NCBI GenBank assembly: GCA_030248215.1
Contig: JASANG010003851.1
Span: 1-64,000, forward strand
Direction of reading: 5' to 3'
Length of the DNA stretch: 64,000 nucleotides
From: Enoplolaimus lenunculus
Taxonomy: Eukaryota > Nematoda > Enoplea > Enoplida > Thoracostomopsidae
This document shows positions 22,766 through 34,524 of this stretch, one piece after another. Numbering within the stretch: position 1 is the first letter of the stretch; each line of letters begins with the position of its first letter. The notes under the pieces are model-generated. The model was not told the origin of the DNA and ran no database searches. It saw nothing but the letters and a program-made list of their open reading frames with translations. A program made the translations under genes and the position numbers.

Positions 22766-23209
22766 AAGAGCGATAAACAATTGCTAATAGCTGAGTTAGT
22801 TTGAGTTGATGAAAGGACGCGACAATGTTTTGCTCGTATCTTAGACTAAATGTACATGCGTAAACCACTAAAAATTGGGTACTTGTTTACTTCAATCGAC
22901 ACTATGACTGTATTTATTAATTCTCAAGTTCCCTCAAAGCGATTATCTTACTATGACATAAATGGCTTTGATTTAGGTTTACGCTTCAGCACAGGTACGG
23001 GGTGTGGAGGTAGGTAAACAAGTGCAATTGCACAACGCAAACAAAGTGAATGAGAAGTAATGTTTTCATTAATATTGGCAGTGACGGTCGCATATAATCC
23101 GCTAAGATCATTTTAATATACGCGCAACGTGTCTTATTGAGCGAAGCGTTTTATATTTTGTGTTCGTGGGTCGAAAGGTGGATGCCAGCATGTCGCCCTG
23201 GGGTGGGTG
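22766..23209. other. unassigned sequence
   Basis: Nothing is recognised here; there is no credible exon. Confidence 0.35.
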
Positions 23210-23620
23210 TTTTAAAATTTTAAGCCGCTTATTAGCTACAGGCTAATTTGCATACGTAATTGGTTAAGCCTAAATTGGGAGTTTTTTATGATATTTCACT
23301 AATTATTACGGTTTACAAGCAATGTAATTTCAGTACTAAAGGGTTTTTGGGCGCGAGGAATCTGAATAAATTGTCTAGAAAATTCAAAACCGCTAACTGA
23401 ATAGTTAGCTAATACCTAATTTGTATATTAGCATACGTAATTGATAAGCCTAAATTAGGACATTTTACAACATTTAACTAATTATTAGGGTTACGTACTG
23501 AAAGGTGTTTTGATGCGAGGAATTTAAATGAATTGTGTACAAACCTCCAAAACCGATAAAAAATAGTTAGCTAATAACTAATTTGCATATTAGCTTATAT
23601 AATTGCTTAAGTGTGTTCGA
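23210..23620 (+). repeat. tandem repeat, unit about 170 bp, 2.3 copies
   Basis: The phrases CTAATTTGCATACGTAATTG and AAGCCTAAATTAGGAC or close variants recur near 23243, 23415 and 23577, with GCGCGAGGAATCTGAATAAA / GATGCGAGGAATTTAAATGA between. A single diverged unit is at about 30700-30780. Confidence 0.75.
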
Positions 23621-24077
23621 CCTTTGCTCAATTCATGTAGTAGTGTTGAGCTTGTGCCACCATTCTTAAGTGGTAAATAAAGTAAAAAAAAAATAAAGTT
23701 TGGCGTCGATTTATTAGATTAATTGAATGAATTAAACGGCAATTCTGAGCAGATAAACAATATTCAACACTTTTGTTTGAAAAGTCTTATTTTCGGTGAC
23801 GGTTAAAAATTGGCGCCACCGAACTTTTTTTACTTTACTCACACTTAGAAATGGTGACACAAACGCAACGATTGAAAACTTTCACAAAACTAACGTCCTT
23901 TATTCAACTCAAACTAAATCATTTTATATTAATTACACATTTGTCGCTTTTCCATCACTTTGGTCTCGATTTGCAAACCACCAAGACACAGAAAAAGCGA
24001 GCCCGATGCCGAGACCAGCGAAATTCCGAGTCCAAGACCGCGCAATGTTTTTTCTTTCCGAGGGTGGAGGTCCCAAC

Positions 24078-24462
24078 CAGGGTGCAACCGGAATTACAAT
24101 TTACCGGAACCGGAATTTGAAAATTTTACCGGAACCGGAAAGTGAAAAATGCATTTCACCAAAAATTTCATTTTAATCTTATTTTTTGCTCTATTATTTG
24201 TGAAATAACCTTAGTCGAACATAGGTATTTATTTTATTTGTTGTATTTTAGATTTTCGTCGTCGACTGAAGTGAAATCCACCATCAATGGCTTATATTCG
24301 GTATACAAGTGGCTTTCTAAAGAGATTCTTAAAGATTAGCAAAGTTAAAAAAACGGCCAAATTATAACCCCGGAATTTTTAAATCCGGTAAAAATTTACC
24401 GGAACCGGAACCGGAAGGTGAAAAAATGCCGGAACCGGAACCGGAATTCCGGTTGCACCCTG
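24078..24462. mobile_element. hAT-like MITE with GGAACCGG words, copy 3
   Basis: The 385-bp element runs from CAGGGTGCAACCGGAATT to CCGGTTGCACCCTG with a perfect 8-bp duplication GTCCCAAC on both sides (24070-24077, 24463-24470). It lies inside older GGTCTCGG-like sequence. Differences from copy 1 are few. Confidence 0.93.
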
Positions 24463-24685
24463 GTCCCAACATGCGCAATGCCAGACAACATACGGTAGAA
24501 CGTATTACTTTCATGTGTACTCTAATTGTTTTTTGCTAAAATTGAAGATTTTGCTGTGGCTTACTACTGGAAGCAAGTGGAGGGCAGTGGGGCACCCAGT
24601 GGCACCACCGGATTAATGCTAACTACAAATGAAAACGAAATGTCCTTGAACAGCTGTTTTGGGTTTCCATTTGATGGATTTCAAG

Positions 24686-25497
24686 TAGGGATGTGCTGAT
24701 TAATTGGTATCGGTAATAATCGGTGTTTTTCGTGAGCATCGGCATCGGCACTGCAAAAAATTGTCGATTTTTGCCGATACATTTTGCACATAACAGTGAA
24801 CAGTGAGTTGGAACGCTAGCAATTGTTAAAATAAACAATACCGAGTACGTACAGTCATTTCTTGTGGTTTTCATGTTTTTGAAACGAGATCCGCTCGTGA
24901 TAGGATTGTTTGTCATGTGAACCCATCAAGGATTGCATATAAAACATTGGCCCCGGCAAATATCGTGTTGGCCTTTACCTGATACCGGGACAGGTCCCGG
25001 GGCATCTTTAGTTAGGGTTTAAGTCTTCTCATTTCATTCATAATGATGTAATGTATTCACTGTTATTTAAACATCGGGTGTTGAAACTGAGATCGGCATC
25101 GGTGTCGGCAAATCTTTAAAATATTTTTATCGGCTAGAAATGTCCCGGGGCCTGGCCCGGCTCCAGTTTTTAATATACAATTCATAATTGACTTGCATGA
25201 AAAAATCATATCACGGTCGGTTCTGGTGTGAAATATATGAAAATCTCAAGCAACTACACCATACGGCATTTGTTATTTTCGCACTGTTTGCTGTATGCAC
25301 TAGACAATATATACACAGATTGTTTATTTTCTCAGTTAGCCACCACATACGTACACGTACGTATATCGTAGCTCATTTTGATTGTCTTTACGTGTTGTAA
25401 CTTGGCCCGACCAACACCGGCCCCGGCGTATGGAGCATTCGGCCACAGTAAAAATCGTGGTCCGGAGCAACTCTAGTATCGGCACATCCCGAATATC
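24686..25497. mobile_element. GCCGAT-type MITE with a nested GGCCCCGG-rich insert
   Basis: The left tip is TAGGGATGTGCTGATTAATT and the right tip is GTATCGGCACATCCC. Between them are blocks with TTGGCCCCGGCAAATATCG, GGGACAGGTCCCGGGGCATC and CCGGCCCCGGCG, which form another MITE type also visible around 30141-30167 and 30577-30640. Exact borders are uncertain. Confidence 0.55.
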
Positions 25498-25566
25498 ATG
25501 CCCTATACTTTAAGAAAAACAGAATCGAAAATTTTTGTCCTTGTCAAACAAACTTTCACCCCGAAT

Positions 25567-25911
25567 TAGCAATGTGCCGATACCGAAAATTTTCCCAATG
25601 CCGATACCGACTTTTATTTTGATGCTGATTCCACCTTTAGTACACCATGTTTAAAGAACAGATAAGATTCGTACTACGTTACATCATTATGCGAAGACTT
25701 AAGCGCGAATCATGATTAACGATTATAATTTTATGAGAACGGTTCATTTCTATTAATTTTTCAAACACAAACACAAGGAAGATGCGCGACAGTTTCCCTG
25801 ATCAGACGGACTAATATACGTCAGGTAAGATTGATAGCATTGTGCAAAAAGTATCGGCAAGATTCAGCAATTTTTGCACAGTACCGATGCCGAATACTCG
25901 TCACATCCCTA
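25567..25911. mobile_element. hAT-like MITE with GCCGAT words
   Basis: The 345-bp element runs from TAGCAATGTGCCGATACCG to CTCGTCACATCCCTA. The flanks CCCCGAAT and CCCCGCAT make an 8-bp duplication with one mismatch. Confidence 0.85.
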
Positions 25912-25919
25912 CCCCGCAT

Positions 25920-26440
25920 GCAACTCATGTGAAACCCCACGATCTTTGCATGTCTTTAATATTTGCATTTTCAAGTATGTTATTCTGGCTATGGTTCTGA
26001 TTGGAACTAATTGCGTACAAAAACAGTGTGGGGGTTCTTTTAACATGGTTGGGCTGTAACAAAGCAAAACATAAGAACTATATTTTAATGGTTTAGAGAC
26101 AAATAACTCACTATTTTGTATCCAATTGAATCAAATTTAAATAGCAATATATACGTATAATACTCTCGTATTAAATTACTGCCTCAAATTTGCTATTAAA
26201 ACAAAACTGTACAACATCCAGGGATACCTTTCTTACAAGCTTGTACGAGCCGTAGGATTTTGTAAAATTGTATTAAAAATGTTCCAGAATGACCTGAAAC
26301 TAGACCGCACCCGCCTTCCGATCTGTCGAAAAACCCCGTTTTTGACTAGGCCTGCCCTCACACAGGTGTTAGTATACACGGCTTGTGTATGTGCAGTGTG
26401 TAATGTTAAGACATATACATACTTGTGCACATATACCACC
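25920..26440. other. unassigned sequence
   Basis: No gene or repeat is recognised. GACTAGGCCTGCC near 26345 and AGAAATGGGGTTTTTGA near 28582 suggest fragments of a further shared repeat. Confidence 0.3.
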
Positions 26441-26456
26441 GGAAGAAATTAGGATA

Positions 26457-26820
26457 TCGGCCGCGTGGTGTAATGGGTTGAGAGGTCCGAGGTTCGATTC
26501 TCGGCGTGGCCATATCTTTCGGAGAAATTTAGGAGAAAAATCAAATATATTCGCACTCCCGACCGTGCAGTTTGTAAGCATGAGAGATATGCTTGTGCTG
26601 GTGCATATGCAATAAATGCAATGCACACTGTGTTGTACGGTCGACACATATAGTCGATGAAAAACACAGTTGGAGGGGCGGGCTACGTGGCGCAGTGGTA
26701 GAGTGTTCGCTTATGGATCCGTAGGCTGAGAGTTCGATCCCCGCTCTAGCCCGCTTTTCCAGCTGCTTAGTAAAAAGGTCTGATGTCCCGGTTCCTACCT
26801 TGACTGACACAGTTCTGCCA
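26457..26820 (+). mobile_element. dimeric tRNA-derived SINE
   Basis: The first tRNA-like head at about 26459-26512 (GCGTGGTGTAATGG, then GAGGTTCGATTCTCG) is followed by a linker with CATATGCAATAAATGCAATG. The second head is at about 26690-26755 (CTACGTGGCGCAGTGGTAGA for the A box, AGAGTTCGATCCCCGC for the B box). The tail is CCAGCTGCTTAGTAAAAAGG to GGTTCCTACCTTGACTGACA. Frames overlapping it are not genes. Confidence 0.75.
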
Positions 26821-26869
26821 ACAGGCATTACATATACATTCACCCGTGTTTTTAACCGACGTGCAGAAT

Positions 26870-27035
26870 CAGTGTAAGCATGTGAGACATGTTTGTCCTA
26901 GTGCGTATGCAATAAATGCAACCCAGTGTTCGCTTAACGATCCGTAGGCAGAGGGTTAGATCCCCACCCGTAACCCGTGATTCCAGCTGCTTTGTAAAAG
27001 GTCTGATGTCCCGGTTCCTACCTTGACTGACAATC
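26870..27035 (+). mobile_element. SINE copy, internally deleted
   Basis: It carries the linker (GTAAGCATGTGAGACATG, GCGTATGCAATAAATGCAA), a truncated second head (GTTCGCTTAACGATCCG) and the same tail as the previous copy, ending CCTTGACTGACA. Confidence 0.7.
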
Positions 27036-27900
27036 AGCATGAGATTTTATTTTGCCTCTATGCATCCGCATATCACACGGTTCAAATAAGCAGAATCCTG
27101 TAGATTCAGAGGCAACTACTGATACATTTTTCGGGATGTTCCTGTCTCACTGTTTTTCCTTCATTACTACATTTTAGATGCCCAAACAAACCATTTACAC
27201 TAGCTACGTACGTTCAAAGTAATTTTTAAGCCTGCATTTTCCGATTTTACCTGCTTTAGTAGAGCTAATAAATTTCCTGCCATACATGTGTCATTAGTCT
27301 GGTTTGTACAACTCAATTATTAATTTTCTAAACAGATAAGTTTTGAAATTTTGATCTTAGAGAACACATCAATGTGTTTAACACTGCAAAAGGCGGTTTC
27401 ACAAACTAAGTTAATTTAGTACCTAGACAGTATTAAACCGCTGCTGCATAGAATAAATTGTGCTAAACTTCAGAACAGAGCGCGTGTCCGAAATAACAGA
27501 CTGTGGCTGGTTTGCACATTAATAGTTTAGATTCCCGATTCTATTAACGTCAAGGTTACCCTTCAGGAAAGAGACTGTTGAGGCCTCCGGGGCAGTCAAT
27601 TTATCAAAAATGTTGTCGCGCAGGATTCAGTGTCTTGCTTGACTTAACCTGGGAACCCTTCCACAATTGTCTATACATCTTAAGTTTTATAATATTGGCG
27701 TTGTTAGATTGGCTAGGATAGCGCTTAGTCATAGCTAGTAATGTCTACATTAGAAGAATTGCGTGTCAACGTAAAACATTAATCCGTGCAAAGTAGTGTC
27801 CGTGTTCGAAGGTGAATATTAAAACATGCTATAAAATCCATGCTTGTCACGTTGCAATCGAACAACAAAAACTGATACTAAGTAGCTGGAAAAGGAAGTA
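27036..27900. other. unassigned sequence
   Basis: Unique-looking sequence with no credible exon or repeat. Confidence 0.35.
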
Positions 27901-27924
27901 CGTGGAGGGTTGCCCGAACTTACA

Positions 27925-28110
27925 GCTTGTCGGTATATGTGCACGGTAAAGTGTATGTGAAGCAAAGATTGCCGTGCTTGTGCACATATACCGGTATAAA
28001 AAGTTGTTGCAATAAAAGCGTGGTGTGGTGGTAGCATGCTTGACTCGAGTTCAAGTAAGCCAAGGTTCAATTCCCGGCTGTCAGTCTAGGTAGGAACTGG
28101 AACTTCAGAG
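27925..28110 (+). mobile_element. tRNA-derived SINE, plus copy of an inverted pair
   Basis: GGTATATGTGCACGG upstream leads to a tRNA-like head at about 28018-28085 (GCGTGGTGTGGTGGTAGCAT, CAAGGTTCAATTCCCGG) and the tail GTCTAGGTAGGAACTGGAAC. A partner in the opposite sense lies at 28340-28450. Confidence 0.65.
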
Positions 28111-28215
28111 CTTTAACTAAGCAGCTGGAAAAGTGGGCTTCCGGAGCGGGGATCGAACTCTCAGCCTGCGAATCCGTAAGCGAACACTCTGCCATTGCGC
28201 CACGCAGCCCACCTC
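28111..28215 (-). mobile_element. tRNA-derived SINE, minus copy
   Basis: Read on the minus strand: a head with GGCTGCGTGGCGCAATGGCA and AGAGTTCGATCCCCGC, then CCAGCTGCTTAGTTAAAG. It abuts the previous copy tail to tail. Confidence 0.7.
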
Positions 28216-28329
28216 TCCAATTGTTTACAGTGCACTACACTATATTGCATGTGAACGTAACGAACAAGCATGTGTCACAACACCGGTGTGGTCTTTAACA
28301 TTGGGCAAAACTTCGAATGGATCGTGCAG

Positions 28330-28450
28330 ACCGTGTTGTTTCACCTCGGCCGTCTTGCACTCGAATCAAACATGCTACCACTACACCACGCCGTCATTGC
28401 AACAACTTCTTATATCGGTATATGTGCACATGCATGGCCATTTTTGTTGC
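28330..28450 (-). mobile_element. tRNA-derived SINE head, minus copy
   Basis: On the minus strand it has GGCGTGGTGTAGTGGTAGCA and a degraded B-box region, and on its 5' side TGTGCACATATACCGATATA. It is the inverted counterpart of 27925-28040. Confidence 0.6.
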
Positions 28451-28685
28451 TTTACATACATTTTACCATGTGACAGCTTTCCGATTCTTAAGAGCACTCT
28501 GGCACGCAACCCACCTCTACAACTACTTTCACAGTCTATTATATATGTCGACACATATCTATTTCCGGTCTGGACTGGTCAGAAATGGGGTTTTTGATAG
28601 ATCCAAAGAGGATTCATCCAGATTCTGATCGGTTCTGAAACACTGGCAATATCGTTTTTTGGTGCTTGCCGATTTGGCGCAATTT

Positions 28686-28790
28686 TAGGGATGTGCTGAT
28701 TAATATCGGCACTTTTCGGAATCCGACGTTCTCACACCAAATTCGAACCGTAAATTTTTGCCGAATCCGAAATTATTGCTGCCACCCTGC
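28686..28790 (+). mobile_element. GCCGAT-type MITE end fragment
   Basis: The tip TTAGGGATGTGCTGATTAAT matches the family tip, and the rest is truncated. Confidence 0.45.
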
Positions 28791-28844
28791 CTTTTTAAGC
28801 AAGTTTTGTAATGGGGTATTTTGAACACATACATATATATTTGT

Positions 28845-28984
28845 CAGGGTTCAATCGGAATTCCTGTTCAGGTTCATGCATTCCAAGATGACGGAACCGG
28901 AATTTATACGATGTGGCAATTGGCATATTGTTCATAATTATTTAAATATTGGAAACTTTGACCTTGAAAAATTGAGTAGTGGTC

Positions 28985-29037
<53 letters not shown>

Positions 29038-29595
29038 TTTAGGAATAACACCGATTCGATTTTTGTTGAAAAACAAAGCCAGTCGGCTGAAAACTATTCA
29101 GTAGCGCGTCAAACAGGGTTTCAAGTTCCAGAAATAATGACCGTTCGTGTGGATGTTTTTGCTAAAATAGTAACCAGCAAGTTTGCTAGGTTTAAAGCTG
29201 ATAGTTGTAAAGCAAGGTTCCACCGGAAATCCTTGTTAAAATTCAATTCATGTTCCTGTTCTTGCGATCAAAGATGCAGGAACTGGAATTTTTACGATTT
29301 TATGGCAAATTATTCCGAATCATTTAAATATTGGAAACTTTGCCTTTGAAAAATTGTTATTTCGAAATGAGTGTTTTTGCAATTGCTTTCATTTTGTTAA
29401 TAAACTGTTTCTGATGTAGTTTCGCAAAACTTAATCATGTAGTTGCCTGAAAATTCGCTTAAGCGCATTTGTGGCAAGTTTTCCAAAAAGTTCAACAGTA
29501 ACTCAGTGACGAAACTTATTTCAAATTCCGGTTCGTGCAAACAAATTCAATTCCTGTTTTTGTTCCGGCAAAATTTAGTTCCTGTTGGAACCCTG
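28845..29595 (+). mobile_element. GGAACCGGAATT/CAGGAAC-type MITE with a TAG microsatellite
   Basis: The left tip is CAGGGTTCAATCGGAATTCC and the right tip ends GTTGGAACCCTG. It holds a (TAG)n run of about 17 units at 28983-29036 and an internal repeat of its own left part at about 29217-29345. A second copy, including a TAG run and the phrase TTTTGCTAAAATAGTAACCA, is at 37622-38010. A 157-codon frame here is element sequence. Confidence 0.7.
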
Positions 29596-29759
29596 GTATA
29601 TATACGTATATGTATGTATAATGCTTTTACTGCAAACCGTAGAGAATGGGGTGGAGTGGCGGCGTCTATTCAACATATGCAGAGAGGATGTGTCATAGGA
29701 AAGACTTTCCAGGGAAGTGTGCCCAGCGGATTAGCCTCCGCAACCTGTAAAACGCCTGT

Positions 29760-29897
29760 CGGTCTAAGTAGGAACCGGGATTTCAGGCCTTTTAACTAAC
29801 CAGTTGGAAAATCGGGCCTGCAGGGCGGGGATCGAACTATGCAGCGGCCTTAGGATTTTGAGGCAAGCGCTTTACCATTGCACCATGCAGTCCGCTT
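29760..29897 (-). mobile_element. tRNA-derived SINE, minus copy
   Basis: The tail (GTAGGAACCGGGATTTCAGG, CTAACCAGTTGG) is followed by a head whose minus strand reads GACTGCATGGTGCAATGG and ATAGTTCGATCCCCGCCC. Confidence 0.65.
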
Positions 29898-30167
29898 CTC
29901 CAACTACCTTTTTCGTCGACAACATTTCGACACTTATGCTGCAGGGTAGTACCGAATCCACGATTTGATCAAATCCGAATCTTGCATGTTGCAAATTTCA
30001 GGCATATCTCTATAATTTGTTTCAGAATATGAACGCAATGCCAGCCACATAACTTTTAAACGTAAATATATATTTCGTCCCGAACTCCGTTCTGATATTT
30101 TGTGAAATGAAACGAAAAATATTAATTTATATCAGAGATGCCCCGTTTCCTGGCACCGGGGCCAGGG

Positions 30168-30576
30168 CGGGGTGCGATGGATATTTGGTTTCGGTTTACT
30201 ATTCGGCAAAAATTGATATCCGGTTCCGGTATCCTGTATAAACCTACTGGATACCGGATATTTAAGGTTGTGGTGCCGAATATCATAAAACAGTTTTTTT
30301 ACAAGTGTGAGGTCTTTAACTTCTTGCTGCGAGGGCATGTCAAGATGTTTAAGTTTTGATAATTTTCAGCTACTTTTAACTTGTCTACGCGAGCGAGAAT
30401 TAAACGCATTTTTGCATTAAAATAGTTCCGGCTATCGACAGCAATTATGAATTTTACAACAGACGGAAACCTTGAGCAAGCTAAAAATACAACGAAAAAT
30501 AAATTATTTTAACATATACTTACAATATCCGGTGTCCGGTTCCTGTTCCGATAAGTTAATATCCGGTCGCACCCTG
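30168..30576. mobile_element. hAT-like MITE with GGATATCCGG / GGATACCGG words
   Basis: The 409-bp element starts CGGGGTGCGATGGATATTTG and ends ATATCCGGTCGCACCCTG, with a perfect 8-bp duplication GGCCAGGG on each side (30160-30167 and 30577-30584). It has landed inside a GGCCCCGG-type repeat (CCCCGTTTCCTGGCACCGGG at left, TTGCCAGGCCAAACCGGGAC at right). Confidence 0.9.
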
Positions 30577-30669
30577 GGCCAGGGTTACACGTTATTTGCC
30601 AGGCCAAACCGGGACCAGTGTTATATACAATCCTTAATTAAATAGCATGAAAAAAGCCGATTATCCTAG

Positions 30670-31045
30670 GGTGTTAACCTCGCATTGGGTTTAAAAATTT
30701 TATATGAGCCGTTTATCAGCTACAGGCTAATTTGCATAATTAATTAAGCCTAAATTAGGACTTTCTACATTATTTCACTAAAAAGTTTAAGAAAAATTGA
30801 CATATTATCTTAAGTTATTTTTCTAAAATATGTCTGAGCGTGTATTGGAATTTGTGTCATACTCCATAATTTATCATACGTTTCCAGCTGCTGCATTTGT
30901 TTCAGGATTTTCGCGTGTTTACGCCAATAATAGCGATAAAATAGCGTTAAAATGAAATTTTCGGTAATTGATTTTTGTTTGCCGGTTCTGGTATTTTTTT
31001 GGCTTTTCGGTTCCGGTGTTTTATGCCGACTGCACCCTACCTGGC
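30670..31045 (+). mobile_element. mixed repeat fragments ending in a GGTTCCGG MITE tip
   Basis: A unit of the 23.2-kb tandem repeat (about 30700-30780) is followed by a diverged unit of the 6-kb tandem repeat (about 30860-30960) and a right tip GTTCCGGTGTTTTATGCCGA, CTGCACCCT. The left tip is not clear. Confidence 0.4.
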
Positions 31046-31283
31046 ATAACTAGACTCATCAACGATGTGCAATACCTTAAAATGTGGAGAATTGTGTGTT
31101 CTATATCATATGAGCAACAAACGTCGAATAATAGATTTTCTATGGTTTGAACCGGGAATGGTAACATTCAAAATCGAGTATAAGTTGTTCTGTTTCGGTG
31201 CCAAATTGAAGATTGATTACTGCCGCACTTTGCTTTTTAACAACGTTTTCTACAGACGGATGTATGTTACACAGTTATACTTT
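31046..31283. other. unassigned sequence
   Basis: Nothing is recognised. Confidence 0.3.
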
Positions 31284-31602
31284 GTTTAGAAATTACTTCG
31301 GCTCTTGTACGTACACTCCCCCCGAACTTGCACCTATAGGTCTGGGACAAGGCTTATCCAATGCACCAGCCTAAGCCTTGGCCTAAACCTCAGCTCCGGT
31401 GTTACGTATAGCTCTGAATTCGTCCTGTCCACTGTTTGATGAAAACCGTCTTCTGGATATGGAAAGTTTAGGTTTAGTTGAATATCTGCCAGCAACGCTG
31501 GAACGTTCCTGGCGCTAAGCGAATGTGCTTCGCTGGATGGCAAGCAGTCTTTCATCTGGCGACAAAAACGTGCCAACCTCGAAATCAGTTCTAAGATGTA
31601 CC
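31284..31602 (-). repeat. left arm of a 320-bp inverted repeat pair
   Basis: Complementary to 34827-35594 once the MITE there is set aside. Shared anchors are GGTTGGCACGTTTTTGTCGC, CACCAAACAGTGGACAAGA-like sequence and the end GAGTGTATGTACAAGAGCCG. It serves as the uninterrupted (empty-site) version. Confidence 0.85.
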
Positions 31603-32260
31603 AGCCAGCGGATACGTAATCGTACTACGTAGTGCTGTGTACAGAATTTGAGTCCTTTAACTCATTTGAGATTAAAATTTGAAAGTAAGATTTTCTAGCG
31701 AACTTTCACTGGCCAGACATCCCAGAAAATTGTAACATTGTGTTGAGGAGTAACACTTAAGTTTAGCATTTTATACTACGTATATATACTAAAGCATTCT
31801 TGCAAGCGGGCCTATAACTATACTAAGTTAAAAAATTTGTCATAAGGACTGAATTGAAAATTTATTGTTTAGACTTTTTGTCTGGTTGTAAAACAAACTT
31901 TTCAAGTATTCTCCACGACCAACTCTCCAATTTAACTCCATCATTGATTTCAGTTTTTGAATTTTTCATTGTGCAAGACCCAAAACCTCATTCGCACACT
32001 ATGTAACTGGTGTATAACAAATGCGTGAATGCGTATCGTGACATGATAAAATACATCATTTCGCTTTTTCTATTACAGAATCGTGACGTTCGAGTTTCTC
32101 AGATACAGGTTGCGTTTAGTTTTGCTCTGAACGACTGTAGTGAGTGATTTGTGTGTGACGGCGCGAGTTGGTCGAAGTGGTTCGTGTTTGGATGGTGTGA
32201 TGTTTGACGGAATTTCGAATCGAATACGAAGTCGAAATATGGCTATTGGGTACTAGTTGA
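31603..32260. other. spacer of the inverted pair, unassigned
   Basis: No exon or repeat family is recognised. Confidence 0.3.
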
Positions 32261-32264
32261 ATCA

Positions 32265-32490
32265 AGGGCCAATATTCTCAAATGTGTATAGCACCTATCA
32301 TCAGTTAGCGATAGGTTTTCAAACTGACGAACACCTGCAATTGCATATCTGAAAATTTGTATAGAAGTAGGGCAAATCAAACGCGAACAAAGTGCTAAAT
32401 TTCTAACCTCACAATGCTCTGGTTCCAAAGTTATAGGACCTATCACCAACTGTTGATAGGTGCTACATACATTTGAGAATACGGTCTAAG
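32265..32490. mobile_element. palindromic MITE, ATTCTCAAATG...CACCTATCA type
   Basis: The ends are inverted: TATTCTCAAATGTGTATAGC with ACCTATCATCAGTTAGCG at the left, and AACTGTTGATAGGTGCTACA with CATTTGAGAATACGGTC at the right. It is about 225 bp with terminal inverted repeats of roughly 50 bp. No target duplication is evident. Confidence 0.7.
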
Positions 32491-32528
32491 GTACGACAGA
32501 CACAACTCGCACTAGGTCAATTTAGGCT

Positions 32529-33765
32529 AATGCGTCATCCACTTTATTTTGTGCCCGCCGTGTGGAAATTAGACACGCCTTTTCCAAGTACGGTTTTGCA
32601 AAATGCTAGCAGCGGGAAATTGAGAAAATTAAAATATGTCGAGTGGTAAAAGTGAGACATTTTATAAACCGTATATGGAATTAAAAATAGAGTTTTGAGT
32701 TACAAATTACTAGTAGCGATTGTAAACATTGTAGCAATGGGAAATTTTTGGTGCCAAAAAGGAAATTGAAATGGCCCAAAAACTGTAGTGGGACATGGAG
32801 GGTTAAAACTATTGTTCAATTTCCCTTTAGATGCATATAACAGAAATGGGAACAGGGAAATTGCAATAAAAGTAAAATCCGGAAACTATGTGGTAGGTAT
32901 GACCTAGACTGACCTCAATTTGACCTAGACACACAATAATACAGCGAAATGGGAGTACTGTGTAGTTGTTACCCTGCAATATTGTAACTCCAATTTACAA
33001 CATTCTTAAAATACGGACTTTGCTGAGTTAAATGCGGTATCATTTTGTGAAACGCTTTAATGCGATTAGAGGGAACCCATGAGGGTATAAAACCTGGTAG
33101 AAAACTGATAAAAGAGCCCTTTGGCTGCGGGTCCAACCCTAGCTTTCAGTTTCAAAGATACTGCAAATAATGCGGCGAAGCCCTGTCAAAAACTGTTTAC
33201 TTCCTAATAACAATTTTTCGTAGCGAGGTTGAAATTAAAACGAAATGTATTTACGTTGTAACGCTTGTGGACACTGACGTGAAGGAACTTAAGCGGTAGC
33301 AAATGTTGGAGCGTCACGTGTTTTTGCAAGTCACACTGACCCTAAAGCTAATCCTAAACGTAATATAGACGACAAAATATTTTAAAGCTTAAAGCCGCTT
33401 CCAGATACATAACAGTAAGCACCACCTTGTTTCTTTTGAAGTTGCGATCGGCTGACCTTTGCGTCTTCTCTACTGAATTTTCAGTGTTGTCGATAATTGT
33501 AACATTTTACTGGGACAATATCGAAATTGAAAACGAAAATATTTTCTCTCCTTTTCGATAATAGGGACAATATATTTAAATTGCAATAATGAAAAACACG
33601 TCTCCAATTTTCCATTGGGCAACTGAAACTTGAAATGACAGTGGACATTGAATTTAGAAACTGTTTCAATTTCCTTTTTCTGACCTTTTTGAAACCGTAC
33701 TTGGAAAAAGGCATGTCTAATTTCCACTCGGCGGGCACAAAATAAAGTGGATGACGCATAATCGT
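32529..33765. mobile_element. possible 1.2-kb element with 75-bp terminal inverted repeats
   Basis: GCGTCATCCACTTTATTTTG and GGAAATTAGACACGCCTTTT at 32538-32600 recur in complement at 33680-33758 with few changes. Nothing in the middle looks coding. The short minus frames near 33.5 kb run out through the right arm. Confidence 0.6.
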
Positions 33766-34524
33766 ATGATTTTGGTTCCAATTTTGAGTCTAAACCACAG
33801 CCATATCGGTACAGTATTATTATATTGACCCTTCAGAATGCAGAAAATATTTAAAACTTTTTTGAAATTTTCTGAAATTTCACACGGGGGTTGAAATCAG
33901 GAGGTAACCGGACTTTGGCAATGAAACCGAATATCAGGAATGTGTGCTTGCGTTCTCGGAATTTGGTCTGGTCTCGGTTGTTCGGCATCGGTGTTTGAAC
34001 GAGACCGCACATCCTTGCTTAATGAATTGGGGGATTTTTGAAGTATTTGAGTCACGCAAGAGCACATGTTTGTTGAATATGAACTGTTTGCTTCAAATTT
34101 AAGTTTGAACTTTGACTTGCCCAGGAATGTAATCGCAGCAAGATGCTATTAAAGGTGACTTGTAAAAAGCAGATTTATAAAATTCGGGACCACCATCGTA
34201 AATTTTCGGTATCTGAAAGATTTACACGGAATACGGAAACGGGGTACCGATAGCGTTTTTACCAGATATTAAACTAGATATGGATATCCGGCCGCACCCT
34301 GGTTGAAATGCCTGTGTTCCCAATGCCTACGTCCCAGTCAAAATATCGAAACCCGAATTCGTTGAAATACGCATTTATCGAGGTCCAGAATGAATTCGTG
34401 TTTTGTTGTGTATACTTTTCAAGGAATAACATCCGACAATGTAAAATACGGGAGGCAATGGATTCGATACCTTTGCGCTGCATATTTGGAATAACATTGT
34501 CACAGTCATTTTTTTATTTTTCAG

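Noticed and set aside
26457-26760. Functional tRNA genes
   Set aside because: The heads have A and B boxes but poor acceptor pairing, odd spacing and shared SINE tails; they recur as repeats.
28876-29349. 157-codon frame with a Ser run
   Set aside because: The Ser run is the TAG/AGT microsatellite of a MITE, and the same sequence recurs at 37.6 kb without the frame.
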